Positions 1 to 11,102 of a stretch of 64,000 bases of DNA are shown here, piece after piece. The translations under genes and the position numbers were made by a program. Position 1 is the stretch's first letter, and every line of letters starts with the position of its first letter. Under the pieces are notes generated by a model. That model made no database searches. It worked only from the letters and a program-made list of their open reading frames with translations, and had not been told where the DNA came from. Origin of the DNA: Bacillus sp. HSf4 (GTDB taxonomy: Bacteria > Bacillota > Bacilli > Bacillales > Bacillaceae); NCBI RefSeq assembly GCF_029537375.1, contig NZ_CP120679.1, forward strand, positions 2,468,001 through 2,532,000. Reading direction: 5' to 3'.

Positions 1-335
1 ATGCCGAGCGGTGTCGCCGCGTTGCCAAGTCCGAAAAAATTGGCCATTAAATTGGATAAAATGTACCCCATCGCCGGATGGTCGGGAGGAATATCAGGAA
101 ACAGCTTTGAAATGAACGGACGGCACATGCGGCTGAATTTGTCGAGGAGCCCGGACTGCTCGGCTATTTTCATCAGCCCCAGCCAGAAGACCAGGACACT
201 CATCAGTCCGATCGCGATGGTGACCGCTTCTTTCGCTCCTTTAAATACAGCTTCGTTCACTTCTTGAACCGTTCCGTTCACAAGCGCAAACACAAGACCG
301 ATGACCGTTAAACCGACCCAGATTATATTGACCAT
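1..335 (-). CDS. spmA: Spore maturation protein A (3' end outside window)
   Basis: Nucleoside-recognition/Gate-domain membrane protein, known from B. subtilis to be needed, with SpmB, for proper dehydration of the spore core. The first 111 codons are visible: start [15 protein letters not shown], a first membrane segment, an amphipathic stretch, a second hydrophobic segment ([11 protein letters not shown]) and the conserved [16 protein letters not shown] loop. The ATG overlaps the last 13 bases of dacB, so the two are translationally coupled, matching the B. subtilis order dacB-spmA-spmB. The gene is cut by the window edge, so the rest is unseen. Confidence 0.9.
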   Translation of the reverse strand, partial: MVNIIWVGLTVIGLVFALVNGTVQEVNEAVFKGAKEAVTIAIGLMSVLVFWLGLMKIAEQSGLLDKFSRMCRPFISKLFPDIPPDHPAMGYILSNLMANFFGLGNAATPLG

Positions 336-1483
336 GATGGACCGCCCGCCGCTTTTTTAAAAACAGATTGAAAGGTATCAAGGAACGATTTTTTCGGCTT
401 TTTGTTCCGTTCATTTTCATAGTACACAGGCAGGTCGGCAATCGTTTTTCCGTCCAGTTTCACCTTCATCCTGCCAATGATGTCCGGAATCGCTTTTTCG
501 TTTTTCCGCCAAGATTTCTTCGGCTCGAGAAGTTCTAAGTCGATCTTCACCTCGTCTTTTTCCTCATCGCTTAAGAGATACTTGACATCGCGTTTAATAA
601 AAACTTTGCTTCCATAAAACGAATCCCGCAGCCTGTGAATTTCTCCTTTTTTGGCAACAACATACGTTTTATAATGATCGTAACAATAGCTGAACATATT
701 GATATGATCATTCCAATCATCAGGAGCGTTGATCGTGACCGCGATCAGATCTGTGCCGTCTTTAGAGGAAGTGGATACGAGCGTGCGCTTTGCAAGCTTT
801 GTGTACCCCGTCTTGCCCCCTGTGCTGTAGCGGTACAAGCCTGTTAAAAGCTTGTTTTTGTTTCTCCAGATTCCCTGCATCGTTTCCGCTTTGTAATGCT
901 TTGTTCCGGCGATTTTTCGGTATGTCTGATTTGTCATCGCATATTTTGTCAAAAGCGCCATGTCATATGCGGTTGAATAATGGCCGTCATGATCATCAAG
1001 ACCGTGGGGATTGCGAAACACGGTGTTTTCCATCCCGAGATCGGCCGCTTTTTGATTCATCATATACACAAAGCCTTCAAGACTGCCGCCGACGTGTTCG
1101 GCAATCGCCACGGCGGCGTCATTTCCCGATCTCAGCATGAGACCGTATACAAGGTCTTTTAGCTTAACTTTTTGTCCGCTCGTCAAATATATGGAAGAAC
1201 CTTCCGTACCTGCAGCCCTGTCTGAGACTGTCACGGTATCCTCCAATTTTCCCGACTCGATCGCCAAAATGGCCGTCATGATCTTCGTGATGCTTGCAAT
1301 GCGCCGCTTTTCATGTTCATCCTTGGCAAATAAAACCCTGCCGGATTGACCGTCTATGACAATTGCGCTTTTTGCGCTGACATGAATGGAAGCCTCTGCT
1401 TCAGCGATTTGAAAAGAAGAGAAAAAAAGAAAAAAAAGAATGGCCGCTGCTGCAGTTCGTTTTAGAAAGCGCATTTTTCTCAC
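323..1483 (-). CDS. dacB: D-alanyl-D-alanine carboxypeptidase PBP5* (spore cortex)
   Basis: Class C low-molecular-weight penicillin-binding protein that trims stem peptides and so sets the cross-linking of spore cortex peptidoglycan; made in the mother cell. 386 residues. N-terminal signal peptide of about 29 residues, then the three serine-acylase motifs in order: S64-I-T-K67 (nucleophile and lysine), SGN at 119-121 and KTG at 224-226, followed by a beta-rich C-terminal domain. It overlaps spmA by 13 bases, and a sigma-E-type promoter sits just upstream. Neighbours and length match B. subtilis dacB. Confidence 0.95.
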   Translation of the reverse strand: MRKMRFLKRTAAAAILFFLFFSSFQIAEAEASIHVSAKSAIVIDGQSGRVLFAKDEHEKRRIASITKIMTAILAIESGKLEDTVTVSDRAAGTEGSSIYLTSGQKVKLKDLVYGLMLRSGNDAAVAIAEHVGGSLEGFVYMMNQKAADLGMENTVFRNPHGLDDHDGHYSTAYDMALLTKYAMTNQTYRKIAGTKHYKAETMQGIWRNKNKLLTGLYRYSTGGKTGYTKLAKRTLVSTSSKDGTDLIAVTINAPDDWNDHINMFSYCYDHYKTYVVAKKGEIHRLRDSFYGSKVFIKRDVKYLLSDEEKDEVKIDLELLEPKKSWRKNEKAIPDIIGRMKVKLDGKTIADLPVYYENERNKKPKKSFLDTFQSVFKKAAGGPSWSI

Positions 1484-1504
1484 GTCCTTGTTGTTGTTTG
1501 TACA

Positions 1505-1533
1505 AGTTTATGCGCTTGTCTAACCGATATGAT
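1505..1533 (-). promoter_or_regulatory. Putative sigma-E promoter of dacB
   Basis: On the minus strand an ATCATATC -35-like element is followed after 13 bases by CATAAACT, close to the sigma-E consensus (ATA-rich -35, CATAcAaT -10). dacB is a known sigma-E gene in B. subtilis. Called by eye only. Confidence 0.55.
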
Positions 1534-1564
1534 CATCAAATGTGCAATTCTTAAAAAATCGCAT

Positions 1565-1592
1565 GAAAAAACTCCCCCTCAAAAGGGAGAGT
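1565..1592 (-). terminator. Intrinsic terminator after ypuI
   Basis: Minus-strand hairpin ACTCTCCC / GGGGGAGT followed by a run of six T. It separates ypuI from the dacB promoter. Confidence 0.8.
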
Positions 1593-1602
1593 TCGGGTAA
1601 TT

Positions 1603-2091
1603 TTATCTTGGATGAACCACCTTCATCTGATAGTCCGTTGCATAGTATTCCAATTCTTCTCTCATCGATTGGTATCCCGTTTCAAGAGAAGCCATCAATT
1701 TTTTTAATGAGGCCGGCGCTGGTTCGTGAAAGCGAATGGCGTGCCTTCCCGTATAAGCTGCTCTGCTGTCTTCATACCACGTTTCTTTTTTCGGTGTAAA
1801 AAATTCCTCTATGCATCGATGATAAATCTGATAGAGCGTCCTTTCCGCCGCAGCATCCCGAAAAGGCTCCTGCTGCAGCATGACTCGACAGGCTGAAAGT
1901 CCTTCTTCACAGTAGACCGTAAGCTTTCTTAAATTGCTGAGGACATCCCGGAAATAGGCGCTTCGTCCCGGTTCTTCCGTTTCCAGAGATGAAAGCGTTG
2001 TTTCGTTCAAATAATCGCTCAGCGTCTGAACAGCCTGTGATAAAAATTCCTCTGCCTGCTCGGTTTGGGCTCTTGCCATAGATTTTCCCAT
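1603..2091 (-). CDS. ypuI: YpuI family protein of unknown function
   Basis: Soluble helical protein of about 162 residues with no signal peptide and no membrane segment; function not known to me. Position between scpB and dacB is the same as ypuI in B. subtilis. The frame can also open 4 codons earlier at a GTG, but the G-rich ribosome binding site sits directly against that GTG, while the ATG (start MGKSMARAQTEQ) has a normal 9-base spacing, so the ATG is preferred. Composition is rich in Glu and Arg with charged helices throughout. Confidence 0.75.
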   Translation of the reverse strand: MGKSMARAQTEQAEEFLSQAVQTLSDYLNETTLSSLETEEPGRSAYFRDVLSNLRKLTVYCEEGLSACRVMLQQEPFRDAAAERTLYQIYHRCIEEFFTPKKETWYEDSRAAYTGRHAIRFHEPAPASLKKLMASLETGYQSMREELEYYATDYQMKVVHPR

Positions 2092-2204
2092 TGGTGTCGG
2101 CACCCTCTCCTCATCGCTTTGTTACAATCGTATTCTTACGTCGTTTAAATTAAACATAAAAAATACGATAATATATATTATCATACTTCGTTCTTAAGGT
2201 GAAT

Positions 2205-2798
2205 CTATTTTAAATCTTCAAACGTCTGATTGAAATTCTCGAAGAATAAATCAGCTTCCTCCTGCACCCCGTCTTCTTCGACGTTTTCAGGCAGCGGCGG
2301 AAGTTCTTCAAGCGCCTTTAATCCAAACTGCTCTAGAAATGTGTCTGTCGTTCCGTATAAAATCGCCCGGCCCGGCCCATCCGCTCGTCCTACTTCACAG
2401 AGCAGCGCTTTTGCGACAAGGCTTTGGAGAATCCGTTCGGATTTAACCCCCCTTATATCTTCGACTTCAGCCCTTGTAATCGGCTGTTTATATGAGACGA
2501 TGGCCAACACTTCAAGCGCCGCCTGGGAAAGCCCTTTTGAAGGAGCTTCGATCAGCTTTTTCAAATAGACGGCAAATTCTTTTTTTGTCGAAAGCATGTA
2601 AGTGTCTGCGTATTCAACAAGCTCAATGCCTCTGTCTTCCTGTTCATAGCTTTCCTTTACGTCGTGCATAATATCCTGAAGCTCTGTTTCATCGATTTCC
2701 AAAACGGATAACAGCTGTTTTTTGGTAAGGCCTTCGTCTCCCGCCGCATAGAGCAACGCTTCGACAATGGCCTTCCAATTCACGATATCAAGCGTCAT
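2205..2798 (-). CDS. scpB: Segregation and condensation protein B
   Basis: Winged-helix kleisin-associated subunit (Kite) of the SMC-ScpAB condensin, which compacts and segregates origins. Starting at [17 protein letters not shown] gives 197 residues, the length of B. subtilis ScpB. Two winged-helix domains occupy roughly residues 1-80 and 90-165, followed by an acidic tail. The start overlaps the scpA stop region by 11 bases, with GGGAGTGA upstream; the longer frame upstream lies wholly inside scpA and is not used. Confidence 0.95.
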   Translation of the reverse strand: MTLDIVNWKAIVEALLYAAGDEGLTKKQLLSVLEIDETELQDIMHDVKESYEQEDRGIELVEYADTYMLSTKKEFAVYLKKLIEAPSKGLSQAALEVLAIVSYKQPITRAEVEDIRGVKSERILQSLVAKALLCEVGRADGPGRAILYGTTDTFLEQFGLKALEELPPLPENVEEDGVQEEADLFFENFNQTFEDLK

Positions 2799-3543
2799 GA
2801 ATCGCTTCACTCCCTGTGATGTAAATATCTGAAAAATTATGTTCCTGTTCAATGATGATCAGCTGATTTTTCATCAGCTCCAATATCGCTAAAAACGTCA
2901 CGACCAAATGCTCTTTTTGTTCATACGGAAACAGTTCCGTAAAGTTGATTCTTTTTCGGGCCGATTTCAAATTGTCGACGATTTGCGCCATTCTTTCTTC
3001 GATCGGGATTTCCTGCCTTGAAATCCTCGTTTCCGAAGGACGGCTGATTTTCTTCCGGTTCAGCACCTTTTGAAATGCGCCGAGCATATCATAAACCGTT
3101 ACCGAAAGCTTTTGTTCGCTCAGCTTGATTTCCTTGGCGTAGCTGCTTAAGTCGCTCGGCGGTTTGGCGAACGATTTTTGCCGCTCTTCTTCACGCTCTT
3201 TTAAATTTTGCGCCGCACTTTTGTACTTTCTGTACTCTATCAATTTTTCAATCAATTCTTCTCTCGGGTCCTCTTCCTCTTCAAGAAACTCCTCATCAAA
3301 CAGCTCTTCTTCTTGTTTCGGAAGGAGCATCCGGCTTTTAATGCTGAGCAGGGTGGCGGCCATCACCAAATATTCGCTCGCTACATCTAACTCAAGCTCA
3401 CGCATCGTATGCACATATAATAAATATTGCTCGGTTATCTTCGCAACAGGTATGTCATAAATGTCTATCTCGAGCCGATTGATAAGATGCAAAAGCAAAT
3501 CCAACGGTCCTTCAAACGCCTCGATTTTCACCTGATATTCCAT
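2788..3543 (-). CDS. scpA: Segregation and condensation protein A (kleisin)
   Basis: Kleisin subunit that bridges the SMC head domains in the SMC-ScpAB complex. It opens with [20 protein letters not shown], the family signature, has a long acidic coiled linker (about residues 80-130) and ends in a C-terminal winged helix. A start at the second of two closely spaced ATGs gives 251 residues and a good GGTGAG spacing. First gene of a scpA-scpB-ypuI run. Confidence 0.95.
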   Translation of the reverse strand: MEYQVKIEAFEGPLDLLLHLINRLEIDIYDIPVAKITEQYLLYVHTMRELELDVASEYLVMAATLLSIKSRMLLPKQEEELFDEEFLEEEEDPREELIEKLIEYRKYKSAAQNLKEREEERQKSFAKPPSDLSSYAKEIKLSEQKLSVTVYDMLGAFQKVLNRKKISRPSETRISRQEIPIEERMAQIVDNLKSARKRINFTELFPYEQKEHLVVTFLAILELMKNQLIIIEQEHNFSDIYITGSEAIHDA

Positions 3544-3726
3544 GATCATTTCTCACCATTTTCACAATCGCTTCTTTGCCGGCCTAAACTGGCTACCCTT
3601 AAGTATAAATTACGCGTCTATCCGAAGTCCAATATAATTTACAAAGCCTCGGGAGGCATCCGCCTATACAAATTGAGAAATACACACATAGAATATGGTG
3701 AATTCTTAAATAGAGGAGGGAACAGC

Positions 3727-3822
3727 ATGAGCGGTCAAGGCTTCGGCTACGGCGGAGGTTTTGCTTTGATTGTGGTTCTGTTTATTTTGTTAATTATTGT
3801 AGGAGCCGCATGGATCTATTAA
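3727..3822 (+). CDS. YjcZ family small glycine-rich sporulation peptide
   Basis: 31-residue peptide: a short Gly-rich head (MSGQGFGYGGG) then a single hydrophobic segment FALIVVLFILLIIVGAAWI. This is the YjcZ family pattern of tiny membrane peptides expressed in sporulating bacilli. A strong GAGGAGGG ribosome binding site precedes the ATG and a terminator follows immediately. Its molecular function is not known to me. Confidence 0.8.
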   Translation: MSGQGFGYGGGFALIVVLFILLIIVGAAWIY

Positions 3823-3844
3823 TATAAAAACGGCTGATCGCCAT

Positions 3845-3876
3845 GAGCGTCCGCAATAAACGGACGCTCATTTTCC
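3845..3876 (+). terminator. Intrinsic terminator after the YjcZ-like gene
   Basis: Perfect 9-bp hairpin GAGCGTCCG / CGGACGCTC with a 7-base loop, followed by ATTTTCC. Confidence 0.75.
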
Positions 3877-3961
3877 TAAAAACTCGCGGGCACTCCCTCG
3901 CGTTTTTTCTTTGCCGGGTTCTTGTGATACACTTGAACGGAAAAGAAAAGGAGGCTGTCGG

Positions 3962-4489
3962 ATGTATCCCGAAGCTTACATCGATTATCTGGCTGAATTT
4001 CATGGATCAAGGGATTATTTTGAGTGCCATGAAATTTTGGAGGAACATTGGAAAAAAGAACCTCCGGGAGCACGGAAGCTTTACTGGGTCGGTTTGATCC
4101 AGCTGGCCGTCGCCCTCTACCATCAGCGGAGAAACAACTTCACCGGCGCGAAAAGGTTAATGGCAAACAGCATCCGCATTCTCGAAGGCGAGCAGACGGC
4201 CGTTGAATCACTCGGATTAGACTACAGCCGGCTCATCAGCCTGCTAAAGCATACTTACCGAAAAATCGAATCGCATTCTCCTTACGAAAGCATCATGCTT
4301 CCCATTGCAGACAAGGCGCTTGAGGAGCGATGCCGAAAAAAATGCGAACAGCAATCCTATCCATGGGGGCGGACAAGCGTTGTACAGGACGCCTTCCTCA
4401 TCGATAAACACCGGCTGAGAGACCGGAGTGAAGTGCTGGCCGAACGGGAAAAAGAAATCGCGCGGCGAAAAAAGAGCAGAGGCCGATAG
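3962..4489 (+). CDS. ypuF: DUF309 family protein YpuF
   Basis: 175-residue soluble helical protein. The N-terminal part carries the DUF309 hallmark, HGSRDYFECHEILEEHW near residues 14-30, then LYWVGLIQLAVALYHQRRNN; the C-terminal third is basic. The biochemical role of the domain is unknown to me. Start ATG follows AAGGAGG at 7 bases. It converges on ribT, and the two genes share one hairpin at their 3' ends. Confidence 0.85.
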   Translation: MYPEAYIDYLAEFHGSRDYFECHEILEEHWKKEPPGARKLYWVGLIQLAVALYHQRRNNFTGAKRLMANSIRILEGEQTAVESLGLDYSRLISLLKHTYRKIESHSPYESIMLPIADKALEERCRKKCEQQSYPWGRTSVVQDAFLIDKHRLRDRSEVLAEREKEIARRKKSRGR

Positions 4490-4499
4490 CAGCCTCTGC

Positions 4500-4500
<1 letters not shown>
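4475..4500. terminator. Hairpin between ypuF and the rib operon
   Basis: AGCAGAGGC / GCCTCTGCT, 9 bp, overlapping the ypuF stop. On the minus strand it is followed by CTTTTTTC, so it is a strong terminator for the riboflavin operon. On the plus strand the T run is weak. Confidence 0.75.
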
Positions 4501-4883
<383 letters not shown>

Positions 4884-4975
4884 TCAATATATCAAAATGT
4901 GGATCTTACGAAGGCTAGTCGCTTCACATCACATTATAAACATTTTTAATACCTTTTTAAACTCTTTTTCGGCAA

Positions 4976-5440
4976 TTATTGAAGCGACCGGGTCAGGTTT
5001 GCCATTTCAATCGCCGCAACAGCAGCCTCAGCGCCTTTATTGCCGGCTTTCGTTCCGGCGCGTTCTATCGCCTGCTCTATCGTTTCAGTCGTCACGACTC
5101 CAAAGATGACCGGAACACCAGTCGACATGCCGCTTGCTGCGATTCCCTTTGCCGCTTCATTGCACACATAGTCATAATGGCTTGTCGCCCCCCTGATCAC
5201 CGTACCCAGCGTGATCACCGCGTCATACTTTTTCGTTTCAGCCATTTTTTTCGCGATCAATGGAATCTCAAATGCACCGGGAACCCAGGCGACATCGATA
5301 TCATCAGATTTGACCCCATGTCTTAAGAGCGTATCTTCTGCACCGCTTAACAGCTTGCTTGTAATAAAATCGTTGAATCTTGATACGACAATGCCGATTT
5401 TCAAATCTGTTCCAACTACATGGCCTTCAATTTTATTCAT
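4976..5440 (-). CDS. ribH: 6,7-dimethyl-8-ribityllumazine synthase
   Basis: Condenses 5-amino-6-ribitylaminouracil with 3,4-dihydroxy-2-butanone 4-phosphate to give lumazine, forming the 60-subunit capsid that encloses riboflavin synthase in bacilli. 154 residues, the B. subtilis length. Visible motifs: [13 protein letters not shown] near the N-terminus, VPGAFEIPL and [16 protein letters not shown], where the active-site His lies. Fourth gene of the rib operon. Confidence 0.96.
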   Translation of the reverse strand: MNKIEGHVVGTDLKIGIVVSRFNDFITSKLLSGAEDTLLRHGVKSDDIDVAWVPGAFEIPLIAKKMAETKKYDAVITLGTVIRGATSHYDYVCNEAAKGIAASGMSTGVPVIFGVVTTETIEQAIERAGTKAGNKGAEAAVAAIEMANLTRSLQ

Positions 5441-5474
5441 ATGAATCCCGTCCTTTTTTGTGATGATTTCTGTA

Positions 5475-6677
5475 TTAAAAATGAAGCATATGCCCCAGTT
5501 TTGATTTTTTCGTTTTTAAATAATGTTCGTTGTCTTTGTTCGCTTCCATCTGCAGCGGAATTCTGCCGGCGATTGTTAAACCGTAGCCTTCAAGACCGGC
5601 AATTTTCCGCGGATTGTTCGTTAAAAGCTTCATGTTTTTCACGCCTAGATCCCTTAAGATTTGAGCGCCGATGCCGTAATTTCGCAGGTCTGGACGAAAG
5701 CCAAGCTGTTCGTTTGCCTGTACGGTGTCATAGCCTTCCTCCTGAAGCTTGTAGGCCTTCAGCTTATTGATCAGACCGATGCCTCTTCCTTCCTGCCGTA
5801 AATATACGAGGACGCCGCGGCCGGCTTTTTCAATTTGCGACAGCGCGGCGGCGAGCTGCGGACCGCAGTCACAGCGGTGAGAGCCGAAAACATCGCCCGT
5901 CAGACACTCTGAATGAACCCTGACAAGCACAGGTTCGTCACCAAACGGAACATCCCCTTTGACAAGGGCAATATGCTCTTTATTGTCAATTTCGTTTGTG
6001 TAGCCAAACACCTTGAAGGTGCCGAAATCTGAAGGAAGCGTGATGCCTACTTCGCGGTTGATCAGCGTTCCTTTGCTGTATCGGTATTCGATGAGATCTT
6101 TGATCGTAATCATTTTCAGACCGTGCTGATCAGCAATTTTTTTGAGCTCCGGAACCCTCGCCATCGTCCCATCTTCATTCATGATCTCGCAAATAACGCC
6201 GGCAGGCTTGGAACCGCACGCCGCCGCAAGGTCAACGGCCGCTTCCGTATGCCCTGCTCTTTTGAGCACGCCGCCTTTTTTCGCGATCAGCGGGAAAATA
6301 TGCCCCGGTCTTTTAAAATCAAGCGGGCCGGCGTTTTCGTCGATCAGCGACATCACCGTCAAAGAGCGCTCCTGAGCGCTGATTCCTGTCTTTGTCTCAC
6401 GGTGGTCCACACTGACCGTAAAGGCGGTGTGATGAGCATCTGTATTTTCATCCACCATCGGATGAAGGTCGAGCCTTGACGCGATCTCTTCGGTCAGCGG
6501 CGCACAAATCAAGCCTCTTCCATGGGATGCCATGAAGTTGATCACCTCTGGTGTCGCATGTTCGGCCAATGCGACGAAGTCACCCTCATTTTCCCTGTCT
6601 TCATCATCGACCACGATGATAACTTTCCCCTGCTTTAGATCGTGTATCGCTTCATCAATTGTATGAAACATGGGCAT
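5475..6677 (-). CDS. ribBA: Bifunctional DHBP synthase / GTP cyclohydrolase II
   Basis: Feeds both riboflavin precursors: residues 1-200 are 3,4-dihydroxy-2-butanone 4-phosphate synthase ([13 protein letters not shown] acidic loop near 22-34, [10 protein letters not shown]), and 205-400 are GTP cyclohydrolase II ([20 protein letters not shown] with the zinc cysteines, [10 protein letters not shown]). 400 residues, as expected for the fused Bacillus enzyme (called ribA in B. subtilis). Sits 13 bases after ribE in the operon. Confidence 0.97.
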   Translation of the reverse strand: MPMFHTIDEAIHDLKQGKVIIVVDDEDRENEGDFVALAEHATPEVINFMASHGRGLICAPLTEEIASRLDLHPMVDENTDAHHTAFTVSVDHRETKTGISAQERSLTVMSLIDENAGPLDFKRPGHIFPLIAKKGGVLKRAGHTEAAVDLAAACGSKPAGVICEIMNEDGTMARVPELKKIADQHGLKMITIKDLIEYRYSKGTLINREVGITLPSDFGTFKVFGYTNEIDNKEHIALVKGDVPFGDEPVLVRVHSECLTGDVFGSHRCDCGPQLAAALSQIEKAGRGVLVYLRQEGRGIGLINKLKAYKLQEEGYDTVQANEQLGFRPDLRNYGIGAQILRDLGVKNMKLLTNNPRKIAGLEGYGLTIAGRIPLQMEANKDNEHYLKTKKSKLGHMLHF

Positions 6678-6690
6678 GCGCCTCCTTTCA

Positions 6691-7338
6691 TCAAAACCCG
6701 TTTTCTTTTAAAAATGCTGCAGTGATTGTCGGTGTCTGCTGTTCTTGATTTTGCTGGTGAAGAAACCGGTAAATGTATTTGCCGATCATATCGCACTCAA
6801 TATTGACGATGCTTCCGACCTTTTTTTCCGGAAAAATCGTTTCATCCAGTGTGTGCGGAATGAGCGAGACAGTGACTTGATCCTCGGTCAATCCGAAGAT
6901 CGTCAGGCTGACGCCGTCAACGGCGATGGAGCCTTTTATAACAAGCATTTTCGCCAATGCTGGATCAAGCTTTAAATCATAGTATACGGCGTTTTCCGCT
7001 TTTTCTATCCGGACAATGGTTGCCGTGCCGTCGACATGCCCCGACACCATGTGGCCGCCAAAACGGCCGTTCGCCGCCATCGCCCTTTCCAGGTTGACGG
7101 CACTGCCTTTTTTCAATGTGCCGAGCGATGTCGCTTTCAGCGTTTCCAGCATGACGTCGGCCGTAAACTGACCTTTTTTAAAATCATTGACGGTCAGGCA
7201 GACTCCGTTGACCGCAATGCTGTCGCCAAGCTTGACATCTTCGGTCACTATGTTTGATTGAATGACTAAAGACATGGCGTTTCCTGCCTTTTTCAAGTCT
7301 AAAATCGTTCCGACTTCTTCAATGATGCCTGTAAACAT
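6691..7338 (-). CDS. ribE: Riboflavin synthase alpha subunit
   Basis: Dismutation of two lumazine molecules to riboflavin. 215 residues in two lumazine-binding repeats: the first starts [10 protein letters not shown] with NGVCLTV and [10 protein letters not shown], and the second holds VDGVSLTI and SLIPHTL. It lies between ribD and ribBA with only 11-13 bases on either side, so it is co-transcribed. Older B. subtilis literature calls it ribB. Confidence 0.96.
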   Translation of the reverse strand: MFTGIIEEVGTILDLKKAGNAMSLVIQSNIVTEDVKLGDSIAVNGVCLTVNDFKKGQFTADVMLETLKATSLGTLKKGSAVNLERAMAANGRFGGHMVSGHVDGTATIVRIEKAENAVYYDLKLDPALAKMLVIKGSIAVDGVSLTIFGLTEDQVTVSLIPHTLDETIFPEKKVGSIVNIECDMIGKYIYRFLHQQNQEQQTPTITAAFLKENGF

Positions 7339-7349
7339 GGGCCACCACC

Positions 7350-8465
<1,116 letters not shown>

Positions 8466-8471
8466 TCACGC

Positions 8472-8501
8472 AAAAAACCCCGGAATATACATTCCGGGGT
8501 T
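8472..8501 (-). terminator. Regulated terminator of the FMN riboswitch
   Basis: Minus-strand hairpin AACCCCGGAAT / ATTCCGGGGTT with a 4-base loop, then TTTTTTG. It stands between the aptamer and ribD, so it is the expression platform for transcription attenuation when FMN is bound. Confidence 0.9.
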
Positions 8502-8562
8502 TAATTTTTGTGCATGAGAAATAAAACTATGCATGACAATATTTTTCACATAGTTTACATCA

Positions 8563-8710
8563 TCCTTCTCCCATCCAGACTTTCACTGTCGGCTTCAGCT
8601 TTTCACTGAATCCACCGCCTGCATAGCGCAGAGCGGGTCACGGGCTCTAAAGCGTCTCCTAAGCTTTACTACCGCCGGTCGGGATTTTCACCCAGCCCCG
8701 AAGGATACAA
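8563..8710 (-). promoter_or_regulatory. FMN riboswitch (RFN element)
   Basis: The conserved RFN blocks read in order on the minus strand: GTATCCTTCGGGGC, GGGTGAAAATCCCGACCGGC, then GAGCCCGTGACCCG, GGTGGATTCAGTG and, at the 3' end, GGATGGGAGAAGGATG, closing the P1 helix. It is placed between a sigma-A promoter and ribD with an intrinsic terminator in between, as in B. subtilis. Binding of FMN should promote termination. Confidence 0.97.
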
Positions 8711-8735
8711 TCGATATTTTCTTGTCCTTATGCGT

Positions 8736-8764
8736 ATTATAGCGGCCCGATGTCGAAATTGCAA
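8736..8764 (-). promoter_or_regulatory. Sigma-A promoter of the rib operon
   Basis: TTGCAA, 17-base spacer, TATAAT on the minus strand. Transcription would start a few bases before the RFN element. Confidence 0.8.
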
Positions 8765-8783
8765 TGAAAACCGCTTTCTATAG

Positions 8784-8807
8784 AAAAAACCCTCTGCAGG
8801 CAGAGGG
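8784..8807 (-). terminator. Intrinsic terminator after ypuD
   Basis: CCCTCTGC / GCAGAGGG hairpin with six T on the minus strand. Confidence 0.85.
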
Positions 8808-8810
8808 CCG

Positions 8811-9155
8811 TTAGTTCGTCACCTTGACGACTTTTATCAATCCTTCGATTCTGTTTGAATTGCTGAAATATGCTTTGACTTTGTCTCCTTCTTTAATATC
8901 GGACAAGTCCTGATCGAGATTTTTCGCATCAAAAATAATTTTTGTTCCGTTATCAGCAATTCCGTGGTACTCAGTACCATCAATTTTAGTTATTTTATAT
9001 TGATGAATGGTATAGTCTTTTTCTCCGGATGAGACCGTTTGACTGAGCGCTGTTGAAGCATCCTGCATGCTTCCGTTTTTTAAATAGTAGAAGCCCCCTG
9101 CCAGCACGGCGGCCAAAATCATCAACACCGTGAGCTTGACTTTTATTTTCCCCAT
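8811..9155 (-). CDS. ypuD: YpuD-like membrane-anchored protein
   Basis: 114 residues. N-terminal single membrane segment (VKLTVLMILAAVLAGGFYYL), then an extracellular domain of about 85 residues that looks like a small beta-barrel (YKITKIDGTEYHGI, IKEGDKVKAYF, IEGLIKVVKV). Function unknown. The start is the ATG 8 bases after GGAGG; a TTG two codons upstream is too close to the binding site. Position beside the rib operon matches B. subtilis ypuD. Confidence 0.8.
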   Translation of the reverse strand: MGKIKVKLTVLMILAAVLAGGFYYLKNGSMQDASTALSQTVSSGEKDYTIHQYKITKIDGTEYHGIADNGTKIIFDAKNLDQDLSDIKEGDKVKAYFSNSNRIEGLIKVVKVTN

Positions 9156-9161
9156 GATCAA

Positions 9162-9600
9162 AACCTCCAGAACACATTCTGAACTATCATATGTTTTTTC
9201 ACTTTATTTGATGAAATAAAAACATTTTCGATTCAGACGGAAAATATGTGGTTTCTAAGTATAACGCAAAATAGTGGCAAATCGTTTCATATTCGGGCGA
9301 AATACTCCTTATAACCTACGAATGTACATTCTGTCTTCAGGGGTTGATAGGTCATTAAGACTAAAACGAGACTAAAAGACTACAAAGCCCGATCTGCCTC
9401 TTTCACCCGAGCCAAAATCGCCGGGAAGCTTTGCCCGGGGAACACCTGCCGATAACTGCAGATCTGCTGAACGGGCCATTTGATGCAGAATTTCAACAAA
9501 ACACGCGCTGGCTTACCTATTATTATAAAAAAAGCCCATCCATCCTTCCAGAAAAACGCCGTGTTTTTTGTGTCGCTGTTCCTTATCAGGCGCCGAACCT
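9162..9600. other. Intergenic stretch without a supported gene
   Basis: About 440 bases between ypuD and the hsp20 gene. The short frames here have no convincing ribosome binding site and no recognisable family. A GC-rich block around 9385-9480 contains local inverted repeats, but I could not match it to a known RNA. Confidence 0.5.
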
Positions 9601-9630
9601 AAAAAAGATCCCCAGGCAGGAATCTTTTTT
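9601..9630 (-). terminator. Intrinsic terminator after hsp20
   Basis: Minus strand: AAAAAAGATTCC and GGGGATCTTTTTT arms around a short loop, A-run and T-run paired. Possibly bidirectional. Confidence 0.75.
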
Positions 9631-9645
9631 GCAAGACGCACCGTC

Positions 9646-10083
9646 TCAGTGAAATTCAACATCTATTTTTCTTTTATGGTCTTGGTTTTCCTTTGGCATC
9701 CTTACTTCAAGCACCCCGTTTTTATACGATGCTTTTATACCCTCATGGGAGACAGAAGCCGGAAGCATCACAGATCTGTGAAAACGGCCGACAAACCGCT
9801 CCTTTCTGTGCATGTTTTCTTCTTGCACTTCATTCGATCTGTTGACAGACCCGCTGATGTGCAGCATGTTGTTTTCAACATCAATATGAACATCTTCCTT
9901 GCTTTCAAGCCCCGGAATATCACAGGAGGCTACGATTTCATTTCCGGTTTCATGAACATCCACCCGAATGTCGCCGAACCCGTGCTCTCCTCCGGCATTT
10001 GCCGGAAAGTCCGCAAACACCCTGTCAAACTCTCTTCTGATCGTATTTAAATGTTTAAATGGGTCATAAGGTACTAACGGCAT
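9646..10083 (-). CDS. Hsp20/alpha-crystallin small heat-shock protein
   Basis: ATP-independent holdase that keeps unfolding proteins soluble. 145 residues. The N-terminus MPLVPYDPFKHLNTIRREFDR is typical of bacillar Hsp18-like proteins; the alpha-crystallin domain runs from about residue 38 to 130 and closes with the KNGVLEVRMPK motif (A/N-x-x-x-N-G-x-L), followed by a basic tail. Strong AAGGAGGAGG binding site. Monocistronic between two terminators. I know of no B. subtilis gene at this position, so it is an addition in this lineage. No CIRCE element was found. Confidence 0.93.
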   Translation of the reverse strand: MPLVPYDPFKHLNTIRREFDRVFADFPANAGGEHGFGDIRVDVHETGNEIVASCDIPGLESKEDVHIDVENNMLHISGSVNRSNEVQEENMHRKERFVGRFHRSVMLPASVSHEGIKASYKNGVLEVRMPKENQDHKRKIDVEFH

Positions 10084-10188
10084 CTTTTTTCCTCCTCCTT
10101 GTTCTCATGCCTTATTCCTTATGATTCATTACTTTTTACATATTTATACATACAGAATCACCTAAGGGATGGGTGGCGGGCGATCTAT

Positions 10189-10220
10189 AAAAAAAACAGC
10201 CCGCATATACCGGGCTGTTT
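10189..10220 (-). terminator. Intrinsic terminator after ppiB
   Basis: AACAGCCCG / CGGGCTGTT hairpin followed by seven T on the minus strand. Confidence 0.85.
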
Positions 10221-10234
10221 CAAACATTTATGTT

Positions 10235-10672
10235 TTATGCGTCGTACACTTCGACTTTTTCCATTCCTTGTCCCTGCTCCATTGAAGTCACAGCATCAAG
10301 ACCTGATGTGACTTTGCCGAAGACCGTGTGAACGCCGTTCAGGTGCGGCTGTGGCTCATGGACGATAAAGAATTGGCTGCCGCCTGTGTCTTTGCCGGCA
10401 TGCGCCATTGAGAGAGAACCGGCTTCATGTTTATGGGGATTTCCCTCTGTTTCACATTTGATCGTGTAGCCGGGACCGCCTGTTCCTGTGCCGTGCGGGC
10501 AGCCTCCCTGGCTGACGAATCCCGGAATGACGCGGTGAAATTTCAGTCCGTCGTAAAACCCTTCGTTCGCAAGTTTTTCAAAGTTGGCGACAGTGCCTGG
10601 CGCTGCCTCCGGATATAATTCAAACTCGATTTTTTTGCCGTTTGTTAATTGTATGTATCCTTTTTTAGCCAT
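10235..10672 (-). CDS. ppiB: Cyclophilin-type peptidyl-prolyl isomerase B
   Basis: Cytoplasmic proline cis/trans isomerase. 145 residues with the cyclophilin signature: [19 protein letters not shown] near residues 46-64, [19 protein letters not shown] near 91-109, and [12 protein letters not shown]. No signal peptide. Good AAAGGAGAG binding site. Its neighbour ypuA, across the divergent region, is the same as in B. subtilis. Confidence 0.96.
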   Translation of the reverse strand: MAKKGYIQLTNGKKIEFELYPEAAPGTVANFEKLANEGFYDGLKFHRVIPGFVSQGGCPHGTGTGGPGYTIKCETEGNPHKHEAGSLSMAHAGKDTGGSQFFIVHEPQPHLNGVHTVFGKVTSGLDAVTSMEQGQGMEKVEVYDA

Positions 10673-10783
10673 CTTGATTCTCTCCTTTCATTTGACAAGG
10701 CTCATTATATCACAGAAGGGAATCGCAGAGCCAATGCCGAAGCAAATATACACGGCATCTTTTTTCCCGAGGAGGGCTTATAA

Positions 10784-10945
10784 TTGTTGGAACTCTTAAT
10801 GGCTCCAATGGCTGTCATCGCGATCAGCGTCATATTGTTATCCTGTTTTATGGCTTCTGTCAAAAATTCAAGAACGATCGCCGAACAAAATGAGATCATC
10901 ATTGATATTTTGCGAGACATCAGGAAGGAACTGAAAAAGAAGTGA
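10784..10945 (+). CDS. 53-residue single-pass membrane peptide
   Basis: Starts at a TTG 7 bases after GGAGGG. The product opens with a hydrophobic segment (LELLMAPMAVIAISVILLSCFMA) and ends in a charged helix (EQNEIIIDILRDIRKELKKK). The pattern, N-in membrane anchor plus short acidic/basic helix, is typical of small regulatory membrane peptides, but I do not recognise the family. It stands alone between ppiB (divergent) and ypuA, with a weak G/C hairpin and T run downstream near 10955-11000. The non-ATG start explains why it is easily missed. Confidence 0.6.
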   Translation: MLELLMAPMAVIAISVILLSCFMASVKNSRTIAEQNEIIIDILRDIRKELKKK

Positions 10946-11102
10946 TTGAATGAAAAGGCGGGTGTAACAAGCAAATCATTTTGAAACCTCCCCCGCTTTT
11001 TATCCGTCTATATTGTCGGAATGGATAAATTCGTTCCGGCAGGCTTCTATCCCCTACAGCAATTTCTGCCTGAAGCCTGCATTTTTAAGGAGGGCATTTA
11101 GC

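Noticed and set aside
9431..9652. 73-codon plus-strand frame opposite the hsp20 terminator
   Set aside because: It reads across the terminator and into the antisense of hsp20, has no good binding site and resembles no family.
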